Assembly (NCBI RefSeq): GCF_003364255.1
Contig: NZ_NXLR01000001.1
Location: 1 to 64,000, forward strand
DNA from: Helicobacter marmotae
GTDB lineage: Bacteria; Campylobacterota; Campylobacteria; Campylobacterales; Helicobacteraceae
Direction of reading: 5' to 3'
Length of the DNA stretch: 64,000 bases
Shown: one piece after another, positions 1 through 7,443 of the stretch
Position numbering within the stretch: position 1 is the stretch's first letter
How the letters are laid out: every line of letters begins with the position of its first letter
Position numbers and translations under genes: made by a program
The notes under the pieces: model-generated
What the model saw: only the letters and a program-made list of their open reading frames with translations
Databases searched by the model: none
Told to the model about the DNA's origin: nothing

Positions 1-376
1 AATCGGTCTATTTTTCACCACATTTGCACTTGTAGGTGTGAGTAATGCAATAAACATTATAGATGGATTCAATGGTCTAGCAAGTGGTGTGTGCTTGCTT
101 ATATTGTGTGGATTAGCTTATGTAGCTTATCAAGTGGGAGATATGGAGATATTTTATATTGCTTTAGCGCTCATTGGGGCTATAGGAGGGTTTTTTATCT
201 GTAATTTTCCCTTTGGTTATATTTTTTTAGGAGATGGAGGGGCATATTTTTTAGGCTTTATCATAGGGATATTGCTTGTTTTACTCACTCAAAGACATAC
301 AGATTCTATCAGTGCATTTTTTGGCTTAAGCATAATGATATATCCTGTATGGGAAGTGCTTTTTTCCATATGGCGC
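1..376 (+). repeat. Left arm of long inverted repeat
   Basis: Bases 1-376 are the reverse complement of 1467-1842 (paired positions add up to 1843). I saw no mismatch. The arm continues beyond the left edge of the window. Identity stops abruptly after GGCGC at 372-376, where the two glycosyltransferase tails begin. Confidence 0.93.
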
Positions 377-619
377 AAACGCATTAAACGCAAAATGTCT
401 GCCACGCAGCCAGATAAAGTGCATTTTCATATGCTTATTTTTAAGCGACTTAGATATTCTAATGCCTCTACTTCTCTTTTGCTTATCCTCTTTAATATAC
501 CATTTATCGCTTGTAGTGTGATGTTTTATGATAATACTCCCCTCTTAATTATCCTATGTGCTTTCTTTGCCCTCTGCTATGGACTATTTTATACAAAATT
601 AATTCGCTTTAGATTTTAA
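1..619 (+). CDS. WecA/MraY-family glycosyl-1-phosphate transferase, left copy with tail A (5' end outside window)
   Basis: C-terminal part of a membrane enzyme that transfers a sugar-1-phosphate from a UDP-sugar to undecaprenyl phosphate, the first step of O-antigen or related glycan assembly. The frame is open to the left edge, so the GTG at 38 is not the real start. Visible family motifs are the NAINIIDGFNGLASG active-site segment, GYIFLGDGGAYFLGF, and a PDKVHFH loop. Up to base 376 it is identical by eye to the minus-strand gene at 1224-2273. After that it carries its own tail of about 80 residues (tail A: PDKVHFHMLIF loop, then two hydrophobic segments, ending LIRFRF). A serine recombinase gene starts 22 bases downstream. 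The sugar substrate is not known. Whether this copy is full length and expressed cannot be judged from the window. Confidence 0.85.
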   Translation, partial: IGLFFTTFALVGVSNAINIIDGFNGLASGVCLLILCGLAYVAYQVGDMEIFYIALALIGAIGGFFICNFPFGYIFLGDGGAYFLGFIIGILLVLLTQRHTDSISAFFGLSIMIYPVWEVLFSIWRKRIKRKMSATQPDKVHFHMLIFKRLRYSNASTSLLLILFNIPFIACSVMFYDNTPLLIILCAFFALCYGLFYTKLIRFRF

Positions 620-1466
620 TGCCCCGCAAAAAGGAGCATTATGACCTACGCATATCTAAGAGTTTCCACAGGGAAGCAGACTAACGACAATCAGCATTAC
701 GAGATAGAGAAGTATTGCAAGGAACGCCATATTAAGATAGATGAGTTGCACGAGGAAACCTGCAGTGGTAAGGTTAATTGGAAAGCACGCAAGCTAGGCG
801 ATATAATGAACAAAGTTAAGGCGGGCGATACGATAGTGGTAGCAGAGATTTCACGCTTAGGCAGGAGCATATTGCAGATTATGGGAGTGCTTAATTTGTG
901 TATGGAGCGGGGCGTAAGGATTTTTTCAATCAAAGAAAACTACGAGCTGGGGGATAATATCAGCTCCAAAGTGCTTGCCTTTGCCTTTGGACTAAGTGCA
1001 GAGATTGAACGCCAGCTTATAAGCCAACGCACCAAAGAGGCATTAGCTTTGAGGAAAGCACAGGGAGTGAAGCTTGGGCGTAAGAAGGGCTCTTTGGATA
1101 AAGTGGAGAATATGCTTTTATACAATCGATTGGACGAGATAATTAACCTGCGCGCAAGCGGTATGAGTTTGCACAATATGGCTAAGCGTATGAAATGCAA
1201 TCGTAAGACTATAGCTTATATTCTTAAGCGAATGATAGATGAACAGAAAGAAAGGAGTAGAGAGCGAAATATAAAAGTGTGAAAGCTACAATGAAAATTA
1301 AAAGTATAGAAGTATGGGCGTAGAAACAAATACTTATAACAATAATGGGTATATAAGCACAAAGGATAACGCCAGAAGTAAGGGCATTGCTTTTAAAAAC
1401 CCTAAAAAGCAAAGTGTGCAAATGCAAATCATCGGGGCTTGTCGCATTTGCTCCATTTTTCTTACG
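377..1466. mobile_element. Putative invertible DNA segment (tail A, recombinase, tail B)
   Basis: A 1,090-base segment flanked by inverted repeats of at least 376 bases. It holds the alternative 3' end A of the left glycosyltransferase (377-619, plus strand), a serine recombinase (641-1282), and the alternative 3' end B of the right glycosyltransferase (1466-1224, minus strand). A recombinase inside the segment it inverts is the arrangement of Hin/Gin-type switches. Inversion would join each tail to the opposite upstream gene body without breaking the reading frame, because both junctions lie at the same codon position. Inversion itself is inferred, not observed. Confidence 0.75.
641..1282 (+). 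CDS. Serine site-specific recombinase (DNA invertase/resolvase family)
   Basis: A 213-residue small serine recombinase. The N-terminal resolvase domain has the catalytic serine at residue 9 in AYLRVSTGKQ, the SRLGRS active-site arginine motif at 71-76, and the long E-helix segment EIERQLISQRTKEAL around 121-135. A C-terminal helix-turn-helix DNA-binding region follows (about 165-195, with GMSLHNMAKRMKCNRKTI). Length and layout fit Hin/Pin or Mpi-type invertases rather than large transposon recombinases. An AAAGGAG ribosome site precedes the ATG. The gene sits between two convergent glycosyltransferase tails, and its last 59 bases are antisense to the end of the right copy. By eye it is somewhat more GC-rich than its neighbours, consistent with separate acquisition. 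The likely job is inversion of the segment that contains it. Confidence 0.9.
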   Translation: MTYAYLRVSTGKQTNDNQHYEIEKYCKERHIKIDELHEETCSGKVNWKARKLGDIMNKVKAGDTIVVAEISRLGRSILQIMGVLNLCMERGVRIFSIKENYELGDNISSKVLAFAFGLSAEIERQLISQRTKEALALRKAQGVKLGRKKGSLDKVENMLLYNRLDEIINLRASGMSLHNMAKRMKCNRKTIAYILKRMIDEQKERSRERNIKV

Positions 1467-2273
1467 GCGCCATATGGAAAAAAGCACTTCCCATACAGGA
1501 TATATCATTATGCTTAAGCCAAAAAATGCACTGATAGAATCTGTATGTCTTTGAGTGAGTAAAACAAGCAATATCCCTATGATAAAGCCTAAAAAATATG
1601 CCCCTCCATCTCCTAAAAAAATATAACCAAAGGGAAAATTACAGATAAAAAACCCTCCTATAGCCCCAATGAGCGCTAAAGCAATATAAAATATCTCCAT
1701 ATCTCCCACTTGATAAGCTACATAAGCTAATCCACACAATATAAGCAAGCACACACCACTTGCTAGACCATTGAATCCATCTATAATGTTTATTGCATTA
1801 CTCACACCTACAAGTGCAAATGTGGTGAAAAATAGACCGATTACATAGGGCAGACTAAAGCCCAAAGAGAGATCTTTAAGATATACCCCAAGCCATGCAC
1901 AAACGCAAAATATCGCTGTGCATTGTATGAGCAAACGTGCTTTTGGAGAGAGATTCCCACGAAAATCTTCTATAATCCCGCTTGCAAAAATTACCCCCCC
2001 AGCAAGCACAATACAAAGCATTTGCGTGCTATAGAGGGTATCTGTGCTCAATTGCTTGCCATAAAGGAGTGCTACCATAATGCAAAATGTGCTAAAAATG
2101 CCTATCCCTCCCGCTCTAGGAGTAGCCTGAGTATGGAATCTTTGGGGCTTTTGGGCAAATGCACTATCGATAAAGATTTTGTATTTTCTGCTTATGAGAA
2201 TAATCCCCACACAGAGTATAAGGCTTATCACAAAACATATCATTATGATTTTTATCTCTTCATAAGGCACCAT
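1224..2273 (-). CDS. WecA/MraY-family glycosyl-1-phosphate transferase, right copy with tail B
   Basis: Complete 349-residue polytopic enzyme. The ATG at 2273 (MVPYEEIK) is chosen because AAGGAG precedes it closely; an upstream ATG at 2297 has no such site. Family motifs in order are ATPRAGGIGIF in the first loop, IEDFRGNLSPKARL, NAINIIDGFNGLASG, FLGDGGAYFLGF, and PDDLHLH near residues 280-285. The last matches in position the HxHH loop of E. coli WecA (residues 279-282), linked in the literature to sugar-nucleotide recognition. Residues 1-269 lie upstream of the exchange point; from 1466 onward the sequence is unique tail B. The expected role is undecaprenyl-diphosphate-sugar synthesis at the inner membrane. 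The substrate is unknown. Confidence 0.9.
   Translation of the reverse strand: MVPYEEIKIIMICFVISLILCVGIILISRKYKIFIDSAFAQKPQRFHTQATPRAGGIGIFSTFCIMVALLYGKQLSTDTLYSTQMLCIVLAGGVIFASGIIEDFRGNLSPKARLLIQCTAIFCVCAWLGVYLKDLSLGFSLPYVIGLFFTTFALVGVSNAINIIDGFNGLASGVCLLILCGLAYVAYQVGDMEIFYIALALIGAIGGFFICNFPFGYIFLGDGGAYFLGFIIGILLVLLTQRHTDSISAFFGLSIMIYPVWEVLFSIWRRKKNGANATSPDDLHLHTLLFRVFKSNALTSGVILCAYIPIIVISICFYAHTSILLIFIVAFTLLYFALYSFLSVHLSFA
1467..1842 (-). repeat. Right arm of long inverted repeat
   Basis: Reverse complement of 1-376, within the coding sequence of the right glycosyltransferase. The repeat may extend beyond 1842, but the matching left part lies outside the window. Confidence 0.93.
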
Positions 2274-2397
2274 TATCTCCTTAAATAAATGAGGCATTCT
2301 ACACCACTCTTGCTGAATCTTTTCACGCCCAAGCTTTTATATCTTTTTAGGACTTGCCTTTTAAAAAGCATTCAGTTTTGTTACCTCATTGCACAGA

Positions 2398-2460
2398 TTT
2401 AGTGATTTTGAGGGGAATATCGCAGAATTCGGCTCTTGCTCAACCCTCAAATTCACTAAA
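2398..2460 (-). repeat. Structured hairpin repeat, family C (minus-strand copy)
   Basis: Stem TTTAGTGATTTTGAGGG (from 2398) pairs with CCCTCAAATTCACTAAA (to 2460) with one mismatch. Read on the minus strand, the loop has TGAG next to the 5' arm and CGATATT next to the 3' arm, as in the copies at 10342, 18216 and 63830, whose stem sequences differ. The rest of 2274-2744 holds a decayed palindromic repeat (about 2475-2600, with GAAGAATTGC and GGGAGATTCTTC) and no gene. Confidence 0.6.
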
Positions 2461-2695
2461 AATTCTCTTAGGTTGTCATCATAAACCCCTGATAAGAGGT
2501 GAAGAATTGCTGTTGGCTTTCTAGCAATTCTTATAGAGAGTCTCTAGTGGATAAGGGAGATTCTTCAGTCGGGCTTTGCCCTCCCACAAGAGCAATCCAA
2601 GTATAATCAATGGAATCTATGAAGTGCAAAACATCTCTAATAGACTTCACTAGAAATAATAATTAACAAAATAAAGTAAGCATATAAAGAGGTAA

Positions 2696-2730
2696 GAAGA
2701 AACCCCTCCTTGCAAAATAAGGAGGGGTAG
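2696..2730 (-). terminator. Rho-independent terminator of the peroxiredoxin gene
   Basis: A perfect 10-bp stem, ACCCCTCCTT (2702-2711) with AAGGAGGGGT (2719-2728), lies just after the stop of the minus-strand peroxiredoxin gene. On that strand it is followed by TTTCTTCTT. Confidence 0.85.
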
Positions 2731-2744
2731 AAGTAAAGCTAAAA

Positions 2745-3341
2745 CTAAAGTTTATCAGCATTTTTAGCAAGATATTCTGCTACGCCTTTGGCATCAGCTT
2801 TCATACCTTCATCGCCTTTATTCCAGCCTGCTGGGCATACTTCACCATGCTCTTCTACAAATAGCATAGCATCAACCATACGAATCATCTCATCTACATT
2901 TCTCCCAAGAGGAAGGTCATTAATCACCGCATGGCGCACCACTTTGTTTTTATCAATCAAAAAGCTTCCGCGAAGTGCTACTGCCCCATTAAAAAGCACA
3001 TCATAATCGCGAGAAATTTGCTTAGTCAAGTCAGATACCATAGGGAAGCTCACCGCGCCAATGCCACCTTCTTTAACAGGCACATTTCTCCATGCAAAAT
3101 GCACTTCCTTAGAGTCAATAGATACACCAATCACTTTCACGCCACGTGCTTCAAAATCTTTCACTCTTTTGTCAAAAGCAATAATTTCGCTTGGGCATAC
3201 AAAAGTAAAATCCTTAGGCCAGAAAAATACTACCGCCCCATTTTTGCCAATATTGTTATAAAGGCTAAAACTATCATCAAAAGTCCCATCTGCTTTCACT
3301 GCTTCAGCTGTAAAATCTGGTGCTGGTTTTGTAACTAACAT
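2745..3341 (-). CDS. ahpC: 2-Cys peroxiredoxin (AhpC/TSA family)
   Basis: A 198-residue thiol peroxidase that reduces hydrogen peroxide and organic peroxides in the cytosol. The peroxidatic cysteine is C49 in DFTFVCPSE and the resolving cysteine is C169 in GEVCPAGW, the typical 2-Cys arrangement. The start at 3341 (MLVTKPAPDF) follows an AAAGGAG site; a longer in-frame extension to 3377 lacks one. The gene is monocistronic, with a strong terminator downstream and a palindromic AT-rich site upstream (3370-3386). In Helicobacter this protein is one of the most abundant and is usually called AhpC or TsaA. Confidence 0.96.
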   Translation of the reverse strand: MLVTKPAPDFTAEAVKADGTFDDSFSLYNNIGKNGAVVFFWPKDFTFVCPSEIIAFDKRVKDFEARGVKVIGVSIDSKEVHFAWRNVPVKEGGIGAVSFPMVSDLTKQISRDYDVLFNGAVALRGSFLIDKNKVVRHAVINDLPLGRNVDEMIRMVDAMLFVEEHGEVCPAGWNKGDEGMKADAKGVAEYLAKNADKL

Positions 3342-3369
3342 GCAAAACTCCTTTTTAATAAAAAATATT

Positions 3370-3386
3370 GATAACAAATAATTATC
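3370..3386 (-). promoter_or_regulatory. Candidate Fur/PerR-like operator upstream of ahpC
   Basis: GATAA and TTATC arms separated by 7 bases (3370-3386), about 30 bases upstream of the peroxiredoxin start. It resembles AT-rich Fur-family boxes by shape only. The rest of 3387-3690 is non-coding, with a decayed fragment of the TTTGTCATT-type repeat near 3530-3600. Confidence 0.35.
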
Positions 3387-3693
3387 ATAGGGCTAATTGT
3401 AATGAAGTTGCGTAACAAAATATCAAATACAACATGATTATCCAAGAAGATTTAAAGCCTACAAGGCATAATTGATACAGCAAACATTATCGCGGCTAGC
3501 TAGATGGCATAAGCTAAGGCAAAAAATTGCTTTTAGAATCACCAGTGACTCCACTTCATATTCCCATAAGAGGCGACAAACTCACTTCCTTATCTTTTAT
3601 GTTCCACTCTCTTACTCCTAATTAAGCAAAACAAACAACATAAATTTTATATGCTTAAAAATATCAAATACATATTGTAATATTAGTTTTTTT

Positions 3694-3702
3694 TGCTAGA
3701 AT
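3694..3702 (+). promoter_or_regulatory. Extended -10 promoter of metK
   Basis: TGCTAGAAT is an extended -10 box 33 bases before the metK ATG, preceded by a T-rich stretch as is usual for sigma-80 promoters of Campylobacterota. Confidence 0.45.
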
Positions 3703-3734
3703 CTTGCACAAAATTTAAATTACAAGGTGAGTTT

Positions 3735-4895
3735 ATGAAAAAATCATTTCTCTTTACTTCAGAATCTGTTACCGAAGGGCACCCTGATAAAATGGCAGAC
3801 CAAATCAGCGATGCTGTGCTTGATTATATTATCGAGCGGGATAAAAAGGCACGCGTAGCATGTGAAACGCTTGTGAGTAATGGCTTTTGCGTGATTGCAG
3901 GGGAGCTTAAAACCAATGTATATGCCCCTATGCAAGAAATCGCGCGTAAAGTCGTGCAAGAGATTGGCTACACAGATGCGCTCTATGGCTTTGATTACCG
4001 CTCTGCTGCTGTGCTTAATGGCATTGGTGAGCAAAGCCCGGATATTAATCAAGGTGTAGATAGGGAAGATGGCGAGATTGGCGCAGGGGATCAGGGGCTT
4101 ATGTTTGGCTATGCGTGTCGTGAGACGCCTACACTTATGCCTTTGCCTATTTGGTTAGCTCATCGCCTAACTGAAGGCTTAGCTCAAAAGCGAAAAGATG
4201 GTACTTTGCCCTTTTTGCGCCCCGATGGGAAGTCTCAAGTAACCGTGCGGTATGAAGATGGCAAGCCTGTAGGCATTGATACGATTGTTATCTCTACCCA
4301 ACACAGCCCAGAGACACAACAAAGCCATTTAAAAGATGCCGTGATTGAAGAAATCGTGCAAAAAGTGCTGCCAAAGGCATTTTTGAATGATAATATCCGC
4401 TATTTTGTCAATCCCACCGGGAAATTTGTCATAGGCGGACCACAGGGCGATGCGGGCTTAACAGGACGCAAGATTATAGTAGATACCTATGGAGGCAGCT
4501 GCCCGCATGGAGGCGGGGCTTTTAGCGGGAAAGACCCTAGTAAGGTTGATAGAAGCGCAGCGTATGCAGCAAGATATGTAGCTAAAAACCTCGTAGCAAG
4601 CGGTGTATGCGATAAGGCAACCGTGCAGTTAGCCTATGCTATTGGCGTGGTAGAGCCTGTGTCAATCTTGGTAGATTCTCATAACACGGGTAAAGTGAGT
4701 GATGCAAAACTCACAGAATGTGTAAAACATATCTTTGCGCTCACGCCAAAGGGCATTATAGAATCTTTAGACTTACTTCGCCCAATCTACCGCCAAAGTG
4801 CCGCCTATGGGCATTTTGGGCGAGAGTTGGCAGACTTTAGCTGGGAGAGGACAGATAAGATTGAAGCCATTAAGGACTTTTGCAACATTAAATAA
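3735..4895 (+). CDS. metK: S-adenosylmethionine synthetase
   Basis: A 386-residue enzyme making S-adenosylmethionine from methionine and ATP in the cytosol, supplying methyl groups for the methyltransferases. Signature segments are [18 protein letters not shown] near the N-terminus, [12 protein letters not shown], and [19 protein letters not shown]. The ATG at 3735 is preceded by AAGGTGAG; an in-frame start at 3693 would overlap the promoter and add residues without family similarity. It is followed 37 bases later by an ATPase gene on the same strand. Confidence 0.97.
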   Translation: MKKSFLFTSESVTEGHPDKMADQISDAVLDYIIERDKKARVACETLVSNGFCVIAGELKTNVYAPMQEIARKVVQEIGYTDALYGFDYRSAAVLNGIGEQSPDINQGVDREDGEIGAGDQGLMFGYACRETPTLMPLPIWLAHRLTEGLAQKRKDGTLPFLRPDGKSQVTVRYEDGKPVGIDTIVISTQHSPETQQSHLKDAVIEEIVQKVLPKAFLNDNIRYFVNPTGKFVIGGPQGDAGLTGRKIIVDTYGGSCPHGGGAFSGKDPSKVDRSAAYAARYVAKNLVASGVCDKATVQLAYAIGVVEPVSILVDSHNTGKVSDAKLTECVKHIFALTPKGIIESLDLLRPIYRQSAAYGHFGRELADFSWERTDKIEAIKDFCNIK

Positions 4896-4932
4896 TGAAA
4901 CTCTTACCCAAGAGGCAATGTAATCATTTAAA

Positions 4933-6033
4933 ATGCAAGAAATATCCAAAACCTACCTTGAAGAAAGCCCCCATATCTTACCCCGCCGATATGGCATAAA
5001 GCCTCAAAGCTTTCTTTATGGTGCCCCAAGCGTGGGTAAAAGCGCATTAGCCCTCCTCTATAGCAGAGCATATAAAAACACACTTTATATTAATTGTGCT
5101 GATTGCCGCACTGATATAGAATCTGCCCATAATTTTATTACAAACCACTCCGTTCTTAACACATTTGACTGCTTGATTATAGATAACTATACACCGCACC
5201 TACGCTTACCTAGCATTGAAAATATACTGCTTCTAGCCCAATCCCCCACAGACTGCCCAGAAGGCTTCCAAACTAAACATATACGCGCACTTAGCTTTGA
5301 AGAATATGTAAGCTTTGATAATAAAAATCAATCAATTGACCATCTCTTCAAAAGCTTTTTAAAAGATGGTAATCTCGCTCAAATGATTACCCTCCCCACA
5401 TATCTTAAAATCCCCCGCAAGCAGGAGATTCTCAAACTTGCACTCAAAAATGACTTTATGCTTTTTGCTGCCTTACTCCCCCTCCAAGCCCAAAAGCTAA
5501 GCCCTCATCATATCTACACACTTTTAAAAAAATCTCATAAAGTCTCAAAAGATAGAATCTACCCGCTTTTGCACATATGGCAAGAATGCGGGATTATTTA
5601 TCTCTTGCCTCATTTGAGGGCTTCTCATAAAAAGCTTTATTTCTATGATTTCACCTTGCCGCTTTGTGTAAGTAATAGTAAAAATCTCCAAGCTATGCTA
5701 GAGAATATGCTCTTTTTAGAGCTTTTGGCATTTTGTGAGCGCTATGGAGTAAGCACAGATATACACTATGGCGATATGGGAGAGTTTATTTGCACCCTTG
5801 GTGTGTTTATATTCCTCCCTTTTGCCAATGAAGAAAATATCCCCCCGAAATTAGCCAAGCTCAAAGCGCCCTATAAACATATATATGTCATTACCTTTGA
5901 CTTTGATGGTAGAGGGAGCATAAGAGAGAAAAGCCTAGAGTGGGAGGCTATGAGTTTTATTGACTTTGCCCTAGAGTTTAGCCCCAAGAATGGCTTTTTA
6001 GAGCTAGCGCACTTTTACCATAAGCGCTCTTAA
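4933..6033 (+). CDS. Putative P-loop ATPase
   Basis: A 366-residue protein with Walker A GAPSVGKSALA at residues 30-40 and a Walker-B-like CLIIDNY near 80-86. It resembles the archaeal-type AAA/DUF4143 ATP-binding proteins in layout: P-loop domain first, a winged-helix-like middle, and a C-terminal region that may be nuclease-like. No function is assigned. It lies directly downstream of metK, and its 3' end overlaps the convergent AraC-type gene by 56 bases. Confidence 0.6.
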   Translation: MQEISKTYLEESPHILPRRYGIKPQSFLYGAPSVGKSALALLYSRAYKNTLYINCADCRTDIESAHNFITNHSVLNTFDCLIIDNYTPHLRLPSIENILLLAQSPTDCPEGFQTKHIRALSFEEYVSFDNKNQSIDHLFKSFLKDGNLAQMITLPTYLKIPRKQEILKLALKNDFMLFAALLPLQAQKLSPHHIYTLLKKSHKVSKDRIYPLLHIWQECGIIYLLPHLRASHKKLYFYDFTLPLCVSNSKNLQAMLENMLFLELLAFCERYGVSTDIHYGDMGEFICTLGVFIFLPFANEENIPPKLAKLKAPYKHIYVITFDFDGRGSIREKSLEWEAMSFIDFALEFSPKNGFLELAHFYHKRS

Positions 6034-6919
6034 AATTCTTGCAAAATGCAGAGACATTGTTATAGCCTAACTCATGGGCGATTTGAGTAATGCTTTTATT
6101 GGTATTATGCAAAAGCATTAAGCCCCTCTGCATACGATAGGTTTTAAGATATTGATAAAGTGAAGTCCCCACATAGCACTTAAAATCCGCACTCAATTTA
6201 CTTACACTCACCTCAAATTTCTCCGCAATTGCCCTTAAACTCAGCTCATCATTATTAAAATGCTCGTGTAAATACTGCTTCACACCCTCAATATACATAC
6301 TTTTATGAGATTCTAACATATAGGGCATTTTAAGCACGCATTTATTGATATAAATTAAGCATTCTAAGACTTTTAATCGCAGCAAATCTGTATTGTGAAT
6401 TACACTTAGGCTATCAAAAAGCGCACGGGTGGGGGCATCGGCGTTCATCACTAAAGTATTTGTCCTTAAGCACTCATATAAGCCTTCCACATCAAAATGC
6501 CGAAATATGCGTGAAATCTCGCCCTTGCATTGAGATATATCTAAACTTATTTGCACACAGGTGCAATCTACGCTAGAAGCATTGGGGCTTGCGCTAAATC
6601 TATCAGGGGCTAGGGAGTAGAGATTGCCCCCTTTTAGAGAAAGCTTTGTCTCATCTACCACTCCATGATATGCCCCGCTTTGCAATAGCCCAAAATGCAC
6701 GCTTGGACTTTTCTTCACATAATACATTTGAGAAAAATCTCCCTGATAGCTCCCAAAGTCTAAACACACGCCTTCAAGCAACTCAATATTATGTGTTTTG
6801 ACTACAAAATGCTCACTTTTAGCCTCAATATAGCGCATACCTTGAGGCTTTTGTATGGCTTTAATATCCGCTCCATTGGCTTTAAATACCTCATAATGAT
6901 GATGTAGTGGCTTTTTCAT
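5978..6919 (-). CDS. AraC-family transcriptional regulator
   Basis: A 313-residue regulator with a C-terminal double helix-turn-helix domain (about 210-310, including LSLRAIAEKFEVSVSKLSADFK and SITQIAHELGYNNVSAFCKNFK). The N-terminal part probably senses a ligand. The layout is like PchR/YbtA, regulators that respond to a siderophore and activate its receptor and transporter genes. The neighbouring TonB receptor at 7444 and a shared upstream motif at 7341, 36264 and 39514 suggest it controls those promoters. That link is inferred from position and motif sharing. Confidence 0.85.
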   Translation of the reverse strand: MKKPLHHHYEVFKANGADIKAIQKPQGMRYIEAKSEHFVVKTHNIELLEGVCLDFGSYQGDFSQMYYVKKSPSVHFGLLQSGAYHGVVDETKLSLKGGNLYSLAPDRFSASPNASSVDCTCVQISLDISQCKGEISRIFRHFDVEGLYECLRTNTLVMNADAPTRALFDSLSVIHNTDLLRLKVLECLIYINKCVLKMPYMLESHKSMYIEGVKQYLHEHFNNDELSLRAIAEKFEVSVSKLSADFKCYVGTSLYQYLKTYRMQRGLMLLHNTNKSITQIAHELGYNNVSAFCKNFKSAYGKSALALKSHSWG

Positions 6920-6984
6920 ATCACCCGCTCCTTTTCTATGGTTTTATCAATCTGCCTCATTGTGTCCTTACCTTATGGAGGCAA

Positions 6985-7125
6985 AGAATTTAAAAATACT
7001 CGACTCATTGCCATCACGAACCCCTGCAAGGGGTGAAGAATCTCTAAACGAGCCACTAGTAATTCAAATAGAGATTCTTCGCTTCTAGCCTTACCTTCCC
7101 GCTAGAGCCGACAAAATAAGAAAAT
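6985..7125. repeat. Degenerate palindromic repeat, family A
   Basis: Contains GAAGAATCTCT, CCACTAGTAATTC and AGAGATTCTTCG in inverted arrangement, flanked by decayed ends (GACTCATTGCCATC and CGACAAAATAAG). It belongs to the intergenic element seen many times in the window. Confidence 0.55.
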
Positions 7126-7282
7126 TTCTGCTAAATCAGGGAGCAATTCTTACAAAAAATTCCCCGCTTTCACTTTGCCTTCCAACTCAAAGCTAATAAC
7201 TTGACTTATCATTTTCAATTCCCCGTTTTATTATTCCTAGCCTTTAAACTCAAAGAATCTCCACGTTTATAGCAATATATTA

Positions 7283-7302
7283 TTAATAATCACTCTTATT
7301 AA
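7283..7302 (+). promoter_or_regulatory. Candidate Fur box upstream of the first TonB receptor
   Basis: TTAATAATCACTCTTATTAA is close to the TAATAATnATTATTA-type Fur site described for Helicobacter pylori. It is a pattern match only. Confidence 0.35.
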
Positions 7303-7340
7303 ATGTATTTAAATTCCTTAAAACCATAAAGAACAGCATA

Positions 7341-7372
7341 AAATTTAGCATAATGCAGTATTTTGGCATTTT
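7341..7372 (+). promoter_or_regulatory. Shared activator motif (site 1)
   Basis: AAATTTAGCATA, TGCA and TATTTTGGCATTTT in series. An almost identical 32-base site occurs at 36264-36295 and a shorter version at 39514-39530. It lies 71 bases before the receptor ATG and is a candidate binding site for the AraC-type regulator encoded next door. Confidence 0.5.
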
Positions 7373-7443
7373 GAAACAATATCTTTTATAAATAAGAGTT
7401 AATATCATAATCTATTTTATACTTTTCATACAAGGACATACAC

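Noticed and set aside
38..619. A complete 193-residue protein starting at GTG 38
   Set aside because: The frame is open upstream to base 2 and matches the middle of the full-length copy at 1224-2273, so the gene continues outside the window.
1314..1517. Short plus-strand frame inside the invertible region
   Set aside because: It is antisense to the tail B coding sequence and the repeat arm, with no ribosome site or family features.
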